Source of the DNA: Candidatus Thalassarchaeum betae
GTDB taxonomy: Archaea > Thermoplasmatota > Poseidoniia > Poseidoniales > Thalassarchaeaceae
NCBI GenBank assembly: GCA_003193925.1
Contig: PSPG01000003.1
Coordinates: forward strand, 40,797 to 104,796
DNA length: 64,000 bases
Reading direction: 5' to 3'
Below, piece after piece: positions 17,580 through 25,736 of this stretch; the stretch's first letter is position 1; each line of letters opens with the position of its first letter. A program made the translations under genes and the position numbers. Below the pieces are notes generated by a model. It did no database searches. It was not told the DNA's origin and saw nothing but the letters and a program-made list of their open reading frames with translations.

Positions 17580-18152
17580 ATGGTTCAGTTCCGACTCCCA
17601 ATGCTCCCGGCACCGGACGAGGTTTCGTGGTCCCCCAGCGTGAACGGAGTCAAGCTCGCGCTGCACATCGAGAGCAATGCGATTCTGCTCGACGTCCTGC
17701 GTGACCAGGCAGGCAGCCTGGGTACCAAGCGGGGCTGTGACATGGGAACCTGCGGGTGCTGCAGCGTACTCGTCGACGGGACTCCCAAACTGTCTTGCCT
17801 GATGCTGGCCCAGGAAGCCGACGGCTGTGAGATCACCACCATCGAAGGGCTCGCAGACGGACATCACCTACACCCCATCCAGCAAACCTTCACTGAGTAC
17901 GGCGGAAGCCAGTGTGGCTTCTGCACACCCGGTTTCCTAGTGGTCATCTCAGCTCTGCTGGACGAGAACCCAATCCCGTCAGACGACGAGATCAAGACGG
18001 CTATCGAGGGCAATCTGTGCAGATGCACCGGCTACCAGCAGATCGTCGACTCAGTGCGCGCTGCCTCTGACATCCTGGTCTCCGGCAGCGGCACGCCGAA
18101 TGCGACCGATGCGAAGAGCGATCCGGATCCGAGCTACGGCGGAGAGGCGTAG
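17580..18152 (+). CDS. Molybdenum hydroxylase, 2x[2Fe-2S] small subunit (HcrC/CoxS-like)
   Basis: The electron-transfer subunit of a xanthine-oxidase-family enzyme. The plant-type [2Fe-2S] cluster is bound by Cys53, Cys58, Cys61 and Cys73 (RGCDMGTCGCC ... LSC). The second, C-terminal cluster is bound by Cys112, Cys115 (QCGFCTPGF), Cys147 and Cys149 (LCRCTGYQQI). The 190 residues include a longer N-terminus and a polar C-terminal tail than typical CoxS (about 160). It is the first gene of the operon small-large-medium, with a 10-base gap to the large subunit. It passes electrons from the Mo centre to FAD or a ferredoxin. Confidence 0.94.
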   Translation: MVQFRLPMLPAPDEVSWSPSVNGVKLALHIESNAILLDVLRDQAGSLGTKRGCDMGTCGCCSVLVDGTPKLSCLMLAQEADGCEITTIEGLADGHHLHPIQQTFTEYGGSQCGFCTPGFLVVISALLDENPIPSDDEIKTAIEGNLCRCTGYQQIVDSVRAASDILVSGSGTPNATDAKSDPDPSYGGEA

Positions 18153-18162
18153 GTGATTCAAG

Positions 18163-20922
18163 ATGGTCGATGAAAAGGACAGAGTGGTCGGATACCGGCA
18201 GCAGGGTGGCAAGCTACTGTTCCCCAAGCCCGGTTCCGGAGGCAGTCGCGAGTACAGCGAACCGCGTGATGAGGACAGCATCGCCAAGAGCAGGGGAGCA
18301 GGGGGCCACAAGCACGATGAGTTGCTGACCGGTTCTGCAATCGGCAAGGCCACACCGCTGATCGACGGACGCTGGAAGGTCACAGGGCAGGCCCAGTACG
18401 GGGACGACGTTCGCCTGCCAGGCGAGCTCGTCGGCAGGATAGTCCGCTCCAAGCATCACTACGCCAGAGTCCTGTCCATCGACGCGACAGCAGCGCTGGA
18501 GCTGCCTGGCGTTCTCGCAATCGCAACAGGAGCGGATGCCAGCGGCTCCTTCGGCGTACTGCCCGTCACCAAGGACGAGCACGCCATGGCGCGGGACAAG
18601 GTACGCCACATCGGTGACCTGGTTGCCTGTGTAGCTGCTGTCGACGAGGCGACCGCGAGGGAGGCGGTCCGTCTGATTGAGGTCGAGTACGAGGAGTTGG
18701 ACGCGGTCCACGACATGCGAAAGGGGCTGGACGACGCAGACGAGCCTATTCATGACAGAGGCAAGTACCACATCGGTTCGTCGAACATCCAGAAGAGGGT
18801 GTTTCAGGAGTTCGGCGACATCGCCGGTATGACGGAGAACGCCGTCGCCAGCCACAAGTCGGACTGGCTGTTCGCCGGCGCCAACCATGGATTCACCGAG
18901 CCGCACGCGGTCGTCGCCCACTGGGAGCCGTCGGGCCGACTGACCATGTACACCCCCCAGCAGGTCCCGCACTACGTCCACCGGGCGCTGGCCGAGGTGC
19001 TTGAGATTCCCATGCACCAGATTAACGTCTACCGCACCTTCGTCGGCGGAGGGTTCGGCGGCAAGTCCGACCCGTTCCCGCACGAGATGTGCGCCGCAAT
19101 CCTGGCGCGCAAGACCGGGCGGCCGGTGCGAATAAACTTCGACCGCGAGGAGGTCTTCTTGGTCAATCGCGGTCGGCACCCCTCTAGGATAGAGATGAAC
19201 CTGCACGCCGACTCCGAGGGCAGGCTGTGCGGCATCGAGACTGACGCCCTGATCGACGGTGGCGCCTTCGCATCGTTCGGCCACGTCACCACTTACTACA
19301 ACGGCGTCCTGCACACCGCCCCCTACGAAATCGGCGCCTTCCACTACACCGGCGCGAGGGTATGGACGAACAAGCCAGCGAGCGGGGCCATGCGTGGCCA
19401 CGGGGCGGTAAACTCGCGCTGCGCCGTGGAGGTGGGCCTGGACGATCTGGCCGGGCAGCTCGGAGTCGACCCGATCACATTCAGGCTCGCTAACCTACTG
19501 CCTCCGCACTCGGCCACGATCACCGGATTCAGGGTCACCAGCATCGGCATGCGAGAGTGCCTCGAGAGGGTCAGGGAGGCTTCGGGCTGGGACGAGAAGT
19601 TCCGCAAGTTGCCGGATGGCCACGGAATAGGCGTCGGCTGCGGCTTCTTCATCTCCGGTAGCGGTCTTCCGATCCACTGGGATCCCAACAAATTCCCCCA
19701 CGCCACCGTCCACCTCAAGGTCGACATGGACGGTGGCGTGACCGTCCACACCGGCGCGGCCGAGATAGGGCAGGGCTCCGACACCGTCATCGCCCAGTCG
19801 GTCGCAGAGGTCCTCGGCCTGCCGTTGGAGATGATCAGGATCAGGAGCATCGAGACTGACACCGCTCCGGTGGACCTAGGCTCTTACTCGTCGCGTGTCA
19901 CTTTCATGAACGCGAACGCCGCCATCACTGCAGCAATGGACATTCGGCAGAAACTGCTGGACGCGGCTGCCGAGGTCACCGGCGCGCCGGTCGAGAAACT
20001 GGTCATCGGTGACCGGCGCATATTCCGCAAGGACAACCCCGCTGTCGGGGTCTCCTACCTCGAGGCGCTGCACAAGGCGCTGGAGGACACCGGGGCTCTG
20101 GTTTCATCCGGGGCATACCGCACCCCGCCGATGGGGCGCGTTCACAAGGGGGCGGGTGCGGGAATCGCCCCGGCCTACTCATTCTCGGCCTACATCGCCG
20201 AGGTCAAGGTCGACATCGAGACCGGACAGACCGAGGTGCTCAAGGTATGGGCTGCCCATGACTGCGGCAAAGCCCTCAATCCACTGGCGGTGAAAGGGCA
20301 GATGATCGGTTCGTGCCACATGGGGCTGGGGCAGGTGCTCAGCGAGGAGATGCGCTACAGCAGGAACGGGCATCTGCTGAACCCGGACCTGCTCGATTAC
20401 AAGATCCCAACAGTCCACGAGATGCCGGAGATCGTGCCCATCATCGTCGAGTCGAACGACTCTGAAGGCCCCTTTGGGGCCAAGGAGGCTGGAGAGGGGC
20501 CGTTGCTGCCAATCCTCCCTGCGGTCTGCAACGCGGTCTACGACGCAGTCGGCATCCGCACAAGTGAGTTGCCGATAACCCCCGACCGGATGCACAGGAT
20601 GATCGAGGCGAGATGCAAAGACGAGGGTGCCTCCAGCCCCCTAGATCTGGCTTCACCCAGGCTGCAGCACTCGGACCTCGAAGGCGTGCTGGAGGCTCGT
20701 GCTGCCGAGCACGCCGAGCGAGACCGCTCCCGTAACACCGACCCCGACCCACCCGATTACAACAACGGGGCCCTGTTCGGGTTCGACCCGGAAATCCCAC
20801 CCGACGAGCAGGACGAGCGCTGGGTCGTCAGCGTGACGCCTGGCGACGAGTACGTCGACAGCCCACGTCTGGCCGGCAGCGCGTGGAAGCACACCGAGCG
20901 ACGACACGGGGGTGGTGCCTGA
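18163..20922 (+). CDS. Molybdenum hydroxylase large (Mo-pterin) subunit, HcrA-like
   Basis: The catalytic subunit that holds the molybdopterin cofactor. Of its 919 residues, the first ~55 (basic, low complexity) precede the a/b hammerhead domain that starts at GKATPLIDGRWKVTGQAQYGDD. Mo-cofactor motifs include GGGFGGKSDPF near residue 294, KPASGAMRGHG near 409 and KEAGEGP near 773, where the second Glu would be the catalytic base. The RGHG form (rather than RGFG of xanthine dehydrogenases or AYXCSFR of form I CO dehydrogenase) recalls 4-hydroxybenzoyl-CoA reductase alpha. The last ~90 residues form an acidic extension of unknown role. Its stop overlaps the ATG of the FAD subunit. Substrate not determinable. 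Confidence 0.9.
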   Translation: MVDEKDRVVGYRQQGGKLLFPKPGSGGSREYSEPRDEDSIAKSRGAGGHKHDELLTGSAIGKATPLIDGRWKVTGQAQYGDDVRLPGELVGRIVRSKHHYARVLSIDATAALELPGVLAIATGADASGSFGVLPVTKDEHAMARDKVRHIGDLVACVAAVDEATAREAVRLIEVEYEELDAVHDMRKGLDDADEPIHDRGKYHIGSSNIQKRVFQEFGDIAGMTENAVASHKSDWLFAGANHGFTEPHAVVAHWEPSGRLTMYTPQQVPHYVHRALAEVLEIPMHQINVYRTFVGGGFGGKSDPFPHEMCAAILARKTGRPVRINFDREEVFLVNRGRHPSRIEMNLHADSEGRLCGIETDALIDGGAFASFGHVTTYYNGVLHTAPYEIGAFHYTGARVWTNKPASGAMRGHGAVNSRCAVEVGLDDLAGQLGVDPITFRLANLLPPHSATITGFRVTSIGMRECLERVREASGWDEKFRKLPDGHGIGVGCGFFISGSGLPIHWDPNKFPHATVHLKVDMDGGVTVHTGAAEIGQGSDTVIAQSVAEVLGLPLEMIRIRSIETDTAPVDLGSYSSRVTFMNANAAITAAMDIRQKLLDAAAEVTGAPVEKLVIGDRRIFRKDNPAVGVSYLEALHKALEDTGALVSSGAYRTPPMGRVHKGAGAGIAPAYSFSAYIAEVKVDIETGQTEVLKVWAAHDCGKALNPLAVKGQMIGSCHMGLGQVLSEEMRYSRNGHLLNPDLLDYKIPTVHEMPEIVPIIVESNDSEGPFGAKEAGEGPLLPILPAVCNAVYDAVGIRTSELPITPDRMHRMIEARCKDEGASSPLDLASPRLQHSDLEGVLEARAAEHAERDRSRNTDPDPPDYNNGALFGFDPEIPPDEQDERWVVSVTPGDEYVDSPRLAGSAWKHTERRHGGGA

Positions 20923-21905
20923 TGCGCATGCCGCCGTTCACGCTGCACACTCCCGACTCTCTCGACGAGGCGCTGTCCATCGCAGGCGGGCTCGCCGACT
21001 CCGCCGAGGAGTTCGACTGGGTCGCAGGCGGCACCGACCTGCTGCCCAACTACAAGTGGCACCTGAACGTCAAGCCGCACGTCATCTCCCTAGCCAGAGT
21101 CTCGGAGCTCTCGGAACTCTCGTACACTCACATCGGAGCCATGGTCCGACTGCAGGACCTCGCCGAGTCCGACGCCGTCCACCCGCTGATCGCCAGGGTG
21201 TCGAGCATGATTGCGAGCGTGATGATACGGCGCTCCGGAACCGTCGGAGGCAACATCTGCCTGGATACGCGGTGCTTCTGGTTCAACCAGTCGGAGGAAT
21301 GGCGCGAGTCCATCGAGTGGTGCTACAAGTGCGACTGCGGGAGCGGTGCCGACTGCAGGGTCATACCGAACCAGAACACGCTCTGCGTCGCCACCTACCA
21401 AGCAGACCTCGCACCGGTGCTGATGTGCCTGGGCGCGACCATCCACCTAGCCACCCCCTCGGGCAAGCGGTCGGTGCCGCTGACCGAGTTCTTTGAACTC
21501 GACGGGATCACGCGCAACGTCCTAGAGCCCGGCGAGCTGGTGACCCACCTCACCCTGCCCGAGGACATCTCGGAATGGCAGGGGGACTACCAGAGACTTC
21601 GACAGAGGCAGTCGTGGGACTTCCCGGAGGCTGGCGTCGCGGTGCTTTGGAAATCTGGCTCCAACGGAGCCCCCTCTGACCTCCGGGTCGCTACCACCGG
21701 CCTCGAGGCGATTCCGGGTTACCACTCGGAGGAGGCCGCCGCCGCCCTCGAGGGCTGGAGCGGCGTGGACAGCATCGACGAGCTGGCCGAGGCGGTCAGG
21801 AAAGCGGTCAGGCCGGTGCTAAACACCTGGTACCCTCCGTCGTACAGACGCAAGATGGTCAGAATTTTAACGAAGCGAGCGAGCAGCGGTCTCTTGGAAG
21901 TCTAG
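20922..21905 (+). CDS. Molybdenum hydroxylase FAD subunit with [4Fe-4S] insert (HcrB-like)
   Basis: The flavin subunit of the enzyme, 327 residues from the ATG at 20922, which sits in an ATGA overlap with the large subunit. FAD motifs AGGTDLLPNYK (35-45) and RRSGTVGGNICLDTR (103-117) are present. Between them and the conserved CVATYQADLAPVL lies an insert with Cys118, Cys134, Cys137, Cys139, Cys145 and Cys155. CO and xanthine dehydrogenases lack this insert, whereas 4-hydroxybenzoyl-CoA reductase beta has one that binds a [4Fe-4S] cluster. The DTRC...NQSEEWRES wording also matches that subunit. A CO-dehydrogenase-type medium subunit is therefore unlikely. Confidence 0.9.
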   Translation: MRMPPFTLHTPDSLDEALSIAGGLADSAEEFDWVAGGTDLLPNYKWHLNVKPHVISLARVSELSELSYTHIGAMVRLQDLAESDAVHPLIARVSSMIASVMIRRSGTVGGNICLDTRCFWFNQSEEWRESIEWCYKCDCGSGADCRVIPNQNTLCVATYQADLAPVLMCLGATIHLATPSGKRSVPLTEFFELDGITRNVLEPGELVTHLTLPEDISEWQGDYQRLRQRQSWDFPEAGVAVLWKSGSNGAPSDLRVATTGLEAIPGYHSEEAAAALEGWSGVDSIDELAEAVRKAVRPVLNTWYPPSYRRKMVRILTKRASSGLLEV

Positions 21906-21906
21906 C

Positions 21907-22836
21907 ATGAAATCGAGACTGTGCATCGGCCTCGCCCTCCTGCTCCTGGCCTCCGCGACGCCAGTGCAGGGCCAGTTGGGAGCCTGGGACCTCGGGATCG
22001 AGTACCCCGGCGACAACGAGGACATGCCCTTCAACGTCGACAAGGACGGAAGGTCCACGATCCAGTTCTTCGTGAACAACGATGAGTTTCAGGACATCGA
22101 GGTCGAGTTCGAATACGACATTCCGTTCGCCGGCGAGGCGGATGGCCCCGAGTCAGAGACCATCAGCGGTGGCTCGAACGAGACCTTCACCCTCTCGGTC
22201 TCGGGAATAGACGTCTGGAACTACGCGGCAGACTCCAAGGGGGAGTTCACGATCACCGCTAACCTGGTCTCCAGAGCCGGTCTGCCCATCGGCCTGCCTG
22301 GAGAGAGCGAGGAAGCCAGCGGTTGGCTGAAGATCCCGAGAATCTACTCGATGGAGCTCGATGTCGCCGACCCTGTCGGCCCTATGAACGCGGGCTCGGA
22401 CGTCATCCTCCGAGTTACTGTGACCAACACGGGCAACGTGCAGGACAAGGTCGGTGAGGTGGAGGTCGCAGACAACTGTCCCCTGCTGACCACCGACAAC
22501 GGGCTCGACGTCCTGATGACCAGGGACATCAACGCGGGTCAGACGACCGAGGCTGATCTCAGAGCCACCGCATCAGAGAGCCATCCCCGGAGGAACTGCA
22601 AGATCGAGGTCACCGTCTCATCCAACGGAGCGATGAACTCGGGCGGCTCGGTGCTCGCCGGCGCGGAGACCACGGTCACCGTCGAGCCACCTCTCGAAGA
22701 ACCCGATGATAGCGGAGATTCCGATGATCCGGACGACCCTGTCGAGGTGATCAGCTCGAGTCTTCCGGCACCGGGTGTAGCATCGGTATTCTGTGCTCTG
22801 GCAATGGCATTAATCGCAAGCAATCGGAGGCGTTGA
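21907..22836 (+). CDS. Secreted protein with C-terminal anchor/sorting tail
   Basis: A 309-residue exported protein of unknown function. An N-terminal signal peptide (IGLALLLLASATPVQG) is followed by beta-rich domains. The segment NAGSDVILRVTVTNTGNVQDKVG near residue 160 has the look of a CARDB/NEW3-type immunoglobulin-like domain. Near the end comes an acidic low-complexity stretch (EEPDDSGDSDDPDDP). It is followed by SSLPAPG, a hydrophobic helix and NRRR, a layout like PGF-CTERM archaeosortase substrates, though the motif is PAPG and not PGF. It begins one base after the stop of the FAD subunit, so it may be cotranscribed with it, although a functional link is not evident. Confidence 0.72.
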   Translation: MKSRLCIGLALLLLASATPVQGQLGAWDLGIEYPGDNEDMPFNVDKDGRSTIQFFVNNDEFQDIEVEFEYDIPFAGEADGPESETISGGSNETFTLSVSGIDVWNYAADSKGEFTITANLVSRAGLPIGLPGESEEASGWLKIPRIYSMELDVADPVGPMNAGSDVILRVTVTNTGNVQDKVGEVEVADNCPLLTTDNGLDVLMTRDINAGQTTEADLRATASESHPRRNCKIEVTVSSNGAMNSGGSVLAGAETTVTVEPPLEEPDDSGDSDDPDDPVEVISSSLPAPGVASVFCALAMALIASNRRR

Positions 22837-22933
22837 AAATCAACGTCTGCGACGCTGATAAGGCGGTGCTGAGAAGGTGCATAAAGAACACCGAACATGC
22901 TGAAATCGGCTCGTGCGCGCGAACTACGCTCAG

Positions 22934-22988
22934 CAACATATAACTGTCAAATGACGGTCGCGCGAGCACCGTAGGTGCTACCATGGTA
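22934..22988 (+). promoter_or_regulatory. Candidate TATA box and paired palindromes in the DUF4350-like gene leader
   Basis: The 180-base gap 22837-23016 contains ACATATAAC at 22936-22944, a good archaeal TATA-box match about 75 bases before the ATG at 23017. Downstream lie AGCACC-GTA-GGTGCT (22965-22979, perfect 6-base arms) and TACCATGGTA (22979-22988, perfect palindrome), sharing one base. They would lie near or just after the transcription start and could act as operator or as leader hairpins. The promoter would drive the cluster 23017-28023. Confidence 0.45.
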
Positions 22989-23016
22989 TTCAATTAGGTA
23001 AAAGGTAGGAATTATA

Positions 23017-24621
23017 ATGGCTGACGAGGGTAAGGAAGAAGTCCAGTTCACCACCTACGTGGTGGGCTCCATCGCAATTACAATCGTACTCCTCCTGCTG
23101 CTCCCGATGCTGTTCGTGATGGGCAAGTCCACCGCCTATTCGGCATACGAGGACCAAGAACTCTTCCAGCTCTCTGATATGCGCGACTCGCTCGCAGATC
23201 CTGAAGGCGATGGGGACGACTCTGACGACGGTTACTTCATTGCCAACACGATGTCGACCCCCATGTTGGTCAACGACTGGAAGGACCCTCATCGCACCAT
23301 GCTCCTGATCATCGCTCCGGAGAAGCCGATCGACGAAACCGAGGCAAATGCAATCTACGACTTCGTCACCGAGAAGGGCGGCAAGGTGATAGTCGCAGCC
23401 GACGGGACAAACGCGAACCGGCTGGCCACCAAGTTCGGGGTCACATACTTCGGATACCCATTGAACGACGAGAACCAGCACTGGCTGGAATACGATGACG
23501 ATGGCCCGCTCTACCCCTCGTGGCTGAATGTCTGGAGCGTCGCCGCAGTGCATGAAGACGTCAATGAGATGGGAGCCGGGGCTGCTAGGAAGGGCTGCTC
23601 CGAGTTCCAGATCGTGAACCAGAATCCTAGCTCGTGCAGAATCCCAGTCATGTTCCGCTCGCCCACGGGCATGAAGTTCGAGCCCTCATTGAGGGACACC
23701 ACCCATCCCGATGAAAGGGATGTCAAGATACTCGCCAGGGCTTCGTCGTCCGCGTTCATCGACCTCATGGGGGACGGTGACGCCAGCAACCCGCTGAACC
23801 CCGCCCCGGGCGACCTGTCCCTGATGATCCGCTTCGACTACCCCCACATCAGCGCTTACGACCGGGTTCGCTCCGGACAGGGCGGCTTGGTCGGAGGCGA
23901 CATCGGTGAGATGAGCGTAACCGGCAGCATCGTCTTCGTCTCCGACGAGGAGGCCTTCTCCAACCGATTGTGGACCCTGCCCCAAGCAGTCGCAACCGGC
24001 TTGAGCTCCTCCTGCGAGGGCGTGGTGGGAAGCTGCTGGATGCAGGAGATAAGCGACAACAACGAGTGGCAGGGCAACGAGGTCTACTACAAGCTTCTGA
24101 TCCACTCGATGATGGAGTTCGACAATCTCGAACTGTCCGGCGAGATCAGGAACGATGTGTCGCAGTTCCAAGTCGTCTTCGACGAGAGCCGCCACATCAC
24201 CGGAGTGATCTCCGCGCCGTTCGTCGAGACCATGGGCACCGTAGTCCTGCTGACTTCGAACACGTTCCTCAAGTGGCTGGTCGTGCTGAACGTCGGCCTC
24301 CTCCTCCTGGTAGCCATGATGGTGGTTCCCGAGAAGGAGAACTGGCGTCACGTGTTCGATTTGACCAGATTCAACCAGCGTCCGAACAAGCTCGACCCGA
24401 GTACCTACCGCCTGCGCGTCCAGCAGTCCCTGTTCACCAAGATCAGGGTGTACCATGAACTGACCCGTGACCAGATGGCGGCGATGCCGCCAGCAGAAAT
24501 CCAATCGATGATTGGTGACCCCCGGCTCGTAGAGCTGGCATACAGCCAGAGCCGATCCTACTCCCCCAAAGAGCTGCGCCAACTAATGCAGGCAATCAGG
24601 CGATGGGGGAGAAGTAGTTGA
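23017..24621 (+). CDS. DUF4350-like membrane protein of the MoxR/DUF58 cluster
   Basis: A 534-residue protein with an N-terminal membrane span (VGSIAITIVLLLLLPMLFVM, about 16-35), a large outside domain and a second span near 420-445 (FLKWLVVLNVGLLLLVAMMVV). It then has a cytoplasmic tail of about 90 residues. The first part of the outer domain (MLLIIAPEKPIDETEANAI, then GGKVIVAADGTNANRLATKFG) is the pattern of DUF4350, a glutamine-amidotransferase-like fold without catalytic residues. DUF4350 proteins often sit next to MoxR and DUF58 genes, as here. The cytoplasmic tail (REL-rich, ending MQAIRRWGRSS) may contact the ATPase encoded next. Precise function unknown. Confidence 0.72.
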   Translation: MADEGKEEVQFTTYVVGSIAITIVLLLLLPMLFVMGKSTAYSAYEDQELFQLSDMRDSLADPEGDGDDSDDGYFIANTMSTPMLVNDWKDPHRTMLLIIAPEKPIDETEANAIYDFVTEKGGKVIVAADGTNANRLATKFGVTYFGYPLNDENQHWLEYDDDGPLYPSWLNVWSVAAVHEDVNEMGAGAARKGCSEFQIVNQNPSSCRIPVMFRSPTGMKFEPSLRDTTHPDERDVKILARASSSAFIDLMGDGDASNPLNPAPGDLSLMIRFDYPHISAYDRVRSGQGGLVGGDIGEMSVTGSIVFVSDEEAFSNRLWTLPQAVATGLSSSCEGVVGSCWMQEISDNNEWQGNEVYYKLLIHSMMEFDNLELSGEIRNDVSQFQVVFDESRHITGVISAPFVETMGTVVLLTSNTFLKWLVVLNVGLLLLVAMMVVPEKENWRHVFDLTRFNQRPNKLDPSTYRLRVQQSLFTKIRVYHELTRDQMAAMPPAEIQSMIGDPRLVELAYSQSRSYSPKELRQLMQAIRRWGRSS

Positions 24622-24641
24622 AAAACAATGGAGAGATGTAA

Positions 24642-25697
24642 ATGAATGCAACACCACCAGCAAAGAAAACGGAAAAACGCCCGCCAGATGATGTCGAGAA
24701 GGGTTACGCGAAGAAGGCCGAGGCCGCGCGTGGAAAGAAGAAGATGAGCGAGAGGCTGACCGCTGTCGGCGCAATCTCTGGTGCCATCGCCACCGAAGTG
24801 CAGAAGGTCATCATCGGAAAGGCACACGTGATCGACAACGTCCTAGTGGACATCCTAGCGAACGGGAACCTGCTGTTCGAGGACTACCCCGGACTGGCCA
24901 AGACCCTGATGACGAACACGTTCGCCGATGCGCTCGGTTGCGACTTCAAGCGTGTATCATTCACGCCTGACCTGCTGCCAGCAGACATCACCGGCACGAA
25001 CATCTACGACGCCAAGAAGGGAGAGTTCACCTTCAAGCCGGGGCCTATCTTCTGCAACCTGCTGCTATCTGACGAGATCAACAGAGCGCCACCGAAGACC
25101 CAAGCAGCTCTGCTTGAGGCGATGCAGGAGCATCAAGTAACCATCGGTATCGTGACTCACAAGCTACCGGCGCCCTTCCTGACGATGGCAACGCAGAACC
25201 CGGTCGAGCAGGAGGGCACCTACCCGCTGCCTGAGGCTCAGCTCGACCGATTCATGTTCAAGATGAGCGTCGGATACCCCGACCGCGCTGACGAGGTCGA
25301 GATTCTCAACCGGCGCATCGCCCGAAAGAAGGACGCGGTCGATGTCGAGGTAATCACCGACCCGGCCCGAGTCGTCGCTATGCAGCAGGCTATCGAGGAC
25401 GTCTACGTCGACCCCGCTGTCAGACTGTACATGGTCGAGATAGTCTCCAGGACCCGTGAGGACCCACGAGTGCTCGTCGGTTCCTCGCCGAGAGGTTCGC
25501 AGGCTCTCCTCAAGACCGGTCGTGCCGCTGCAGCGATGCGCGGTCGCGACTTCGTGACACCTGACGATGTCAAGTCGATTGCAGAGCTAGCATTGGCACA
25601 CCGCCTGATCCTGAAGCCAGAGCACCAGATTAAGGGACTCGAGCCCGGGGAAGTCATCCAAGACGTCCTCCGCCAAGTCCCCGTGCCGACCGTCTGA
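24642..25697 (+). CDS. MoxR-family AAA+ ATPase
   Basis: A cytoplasmic AAA+ ATPase of the MoxR group, thought to act as a chaperone that remodels or activates membrane-bound partners. In 351 residues it shows a P-loop LLFEDYPGLAKT (about 76-87), the MoxR-typical RVSFTPDLLPADITGT, Walker B LLSDEINRAPPKTQAALLEAM, sensor 1 MATQNPVEQEGTYPLPEAQLDRF and C-terminal SPRGSQALLKTGRA. The first ~45 residues are lysine-rich and extra to the family core. The P-loop has Asp-Tyr where most members have Gly-x, but Lys and Thr are present, so it should still bind ATP. It lies between the DUF4350-like and DUF58 genes. Confidence 0.93.
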   Translation: MNATPPAKKTEKRPPDDVEKGYAKKAEAARGKKKMSERLTAVGAISGAIATEVQKVIIGKAHVIDNVLVDILANGNLLFEDYPGLAKTLMTNTFADALGCDFKRVSFTPDLLPADITGTNIYDAKKGEFTFKPGPIFCNLLLSDEINRAPPKTQAALLEAMQEHQVTIGIVTHKLPAPFLTMATQNPVEQEGTYPLPEAQLDRFMFKMSVGYPDRADEVEILNRRIARKKDAVDVEVITDPARVVAMQQAIEDVYVDPAVRLYMVEIVSRTREDPRVLVGSSPRGSQALLKTGRAAAAMRGRDFVTPDDVKSIAELALAHRLILKPEHQIKGLEPGEVIQDVLRQVPVPTV

Positions 25698-25736
25698 GGG
25701 CGATGCATAGGGGTTCGAGCCAGGAGGTGAAGGGGC

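Noticed and set aside
18214-19401. 395-residue open frame opposite the hydroxylase large subunit
   Set aside because: Antisense shadow; the sense strand has the molybdenum-cofactor motifs.
17580-21905. Aerobic CO dehydrogenase (coxMSL) label
   Set aside because: Gene order small-large-medium, the [4Fe-4S]-type insert in the FAD subunit and the RGHG loop argue against CoxL form I; no AYXCSFR motif was seen.
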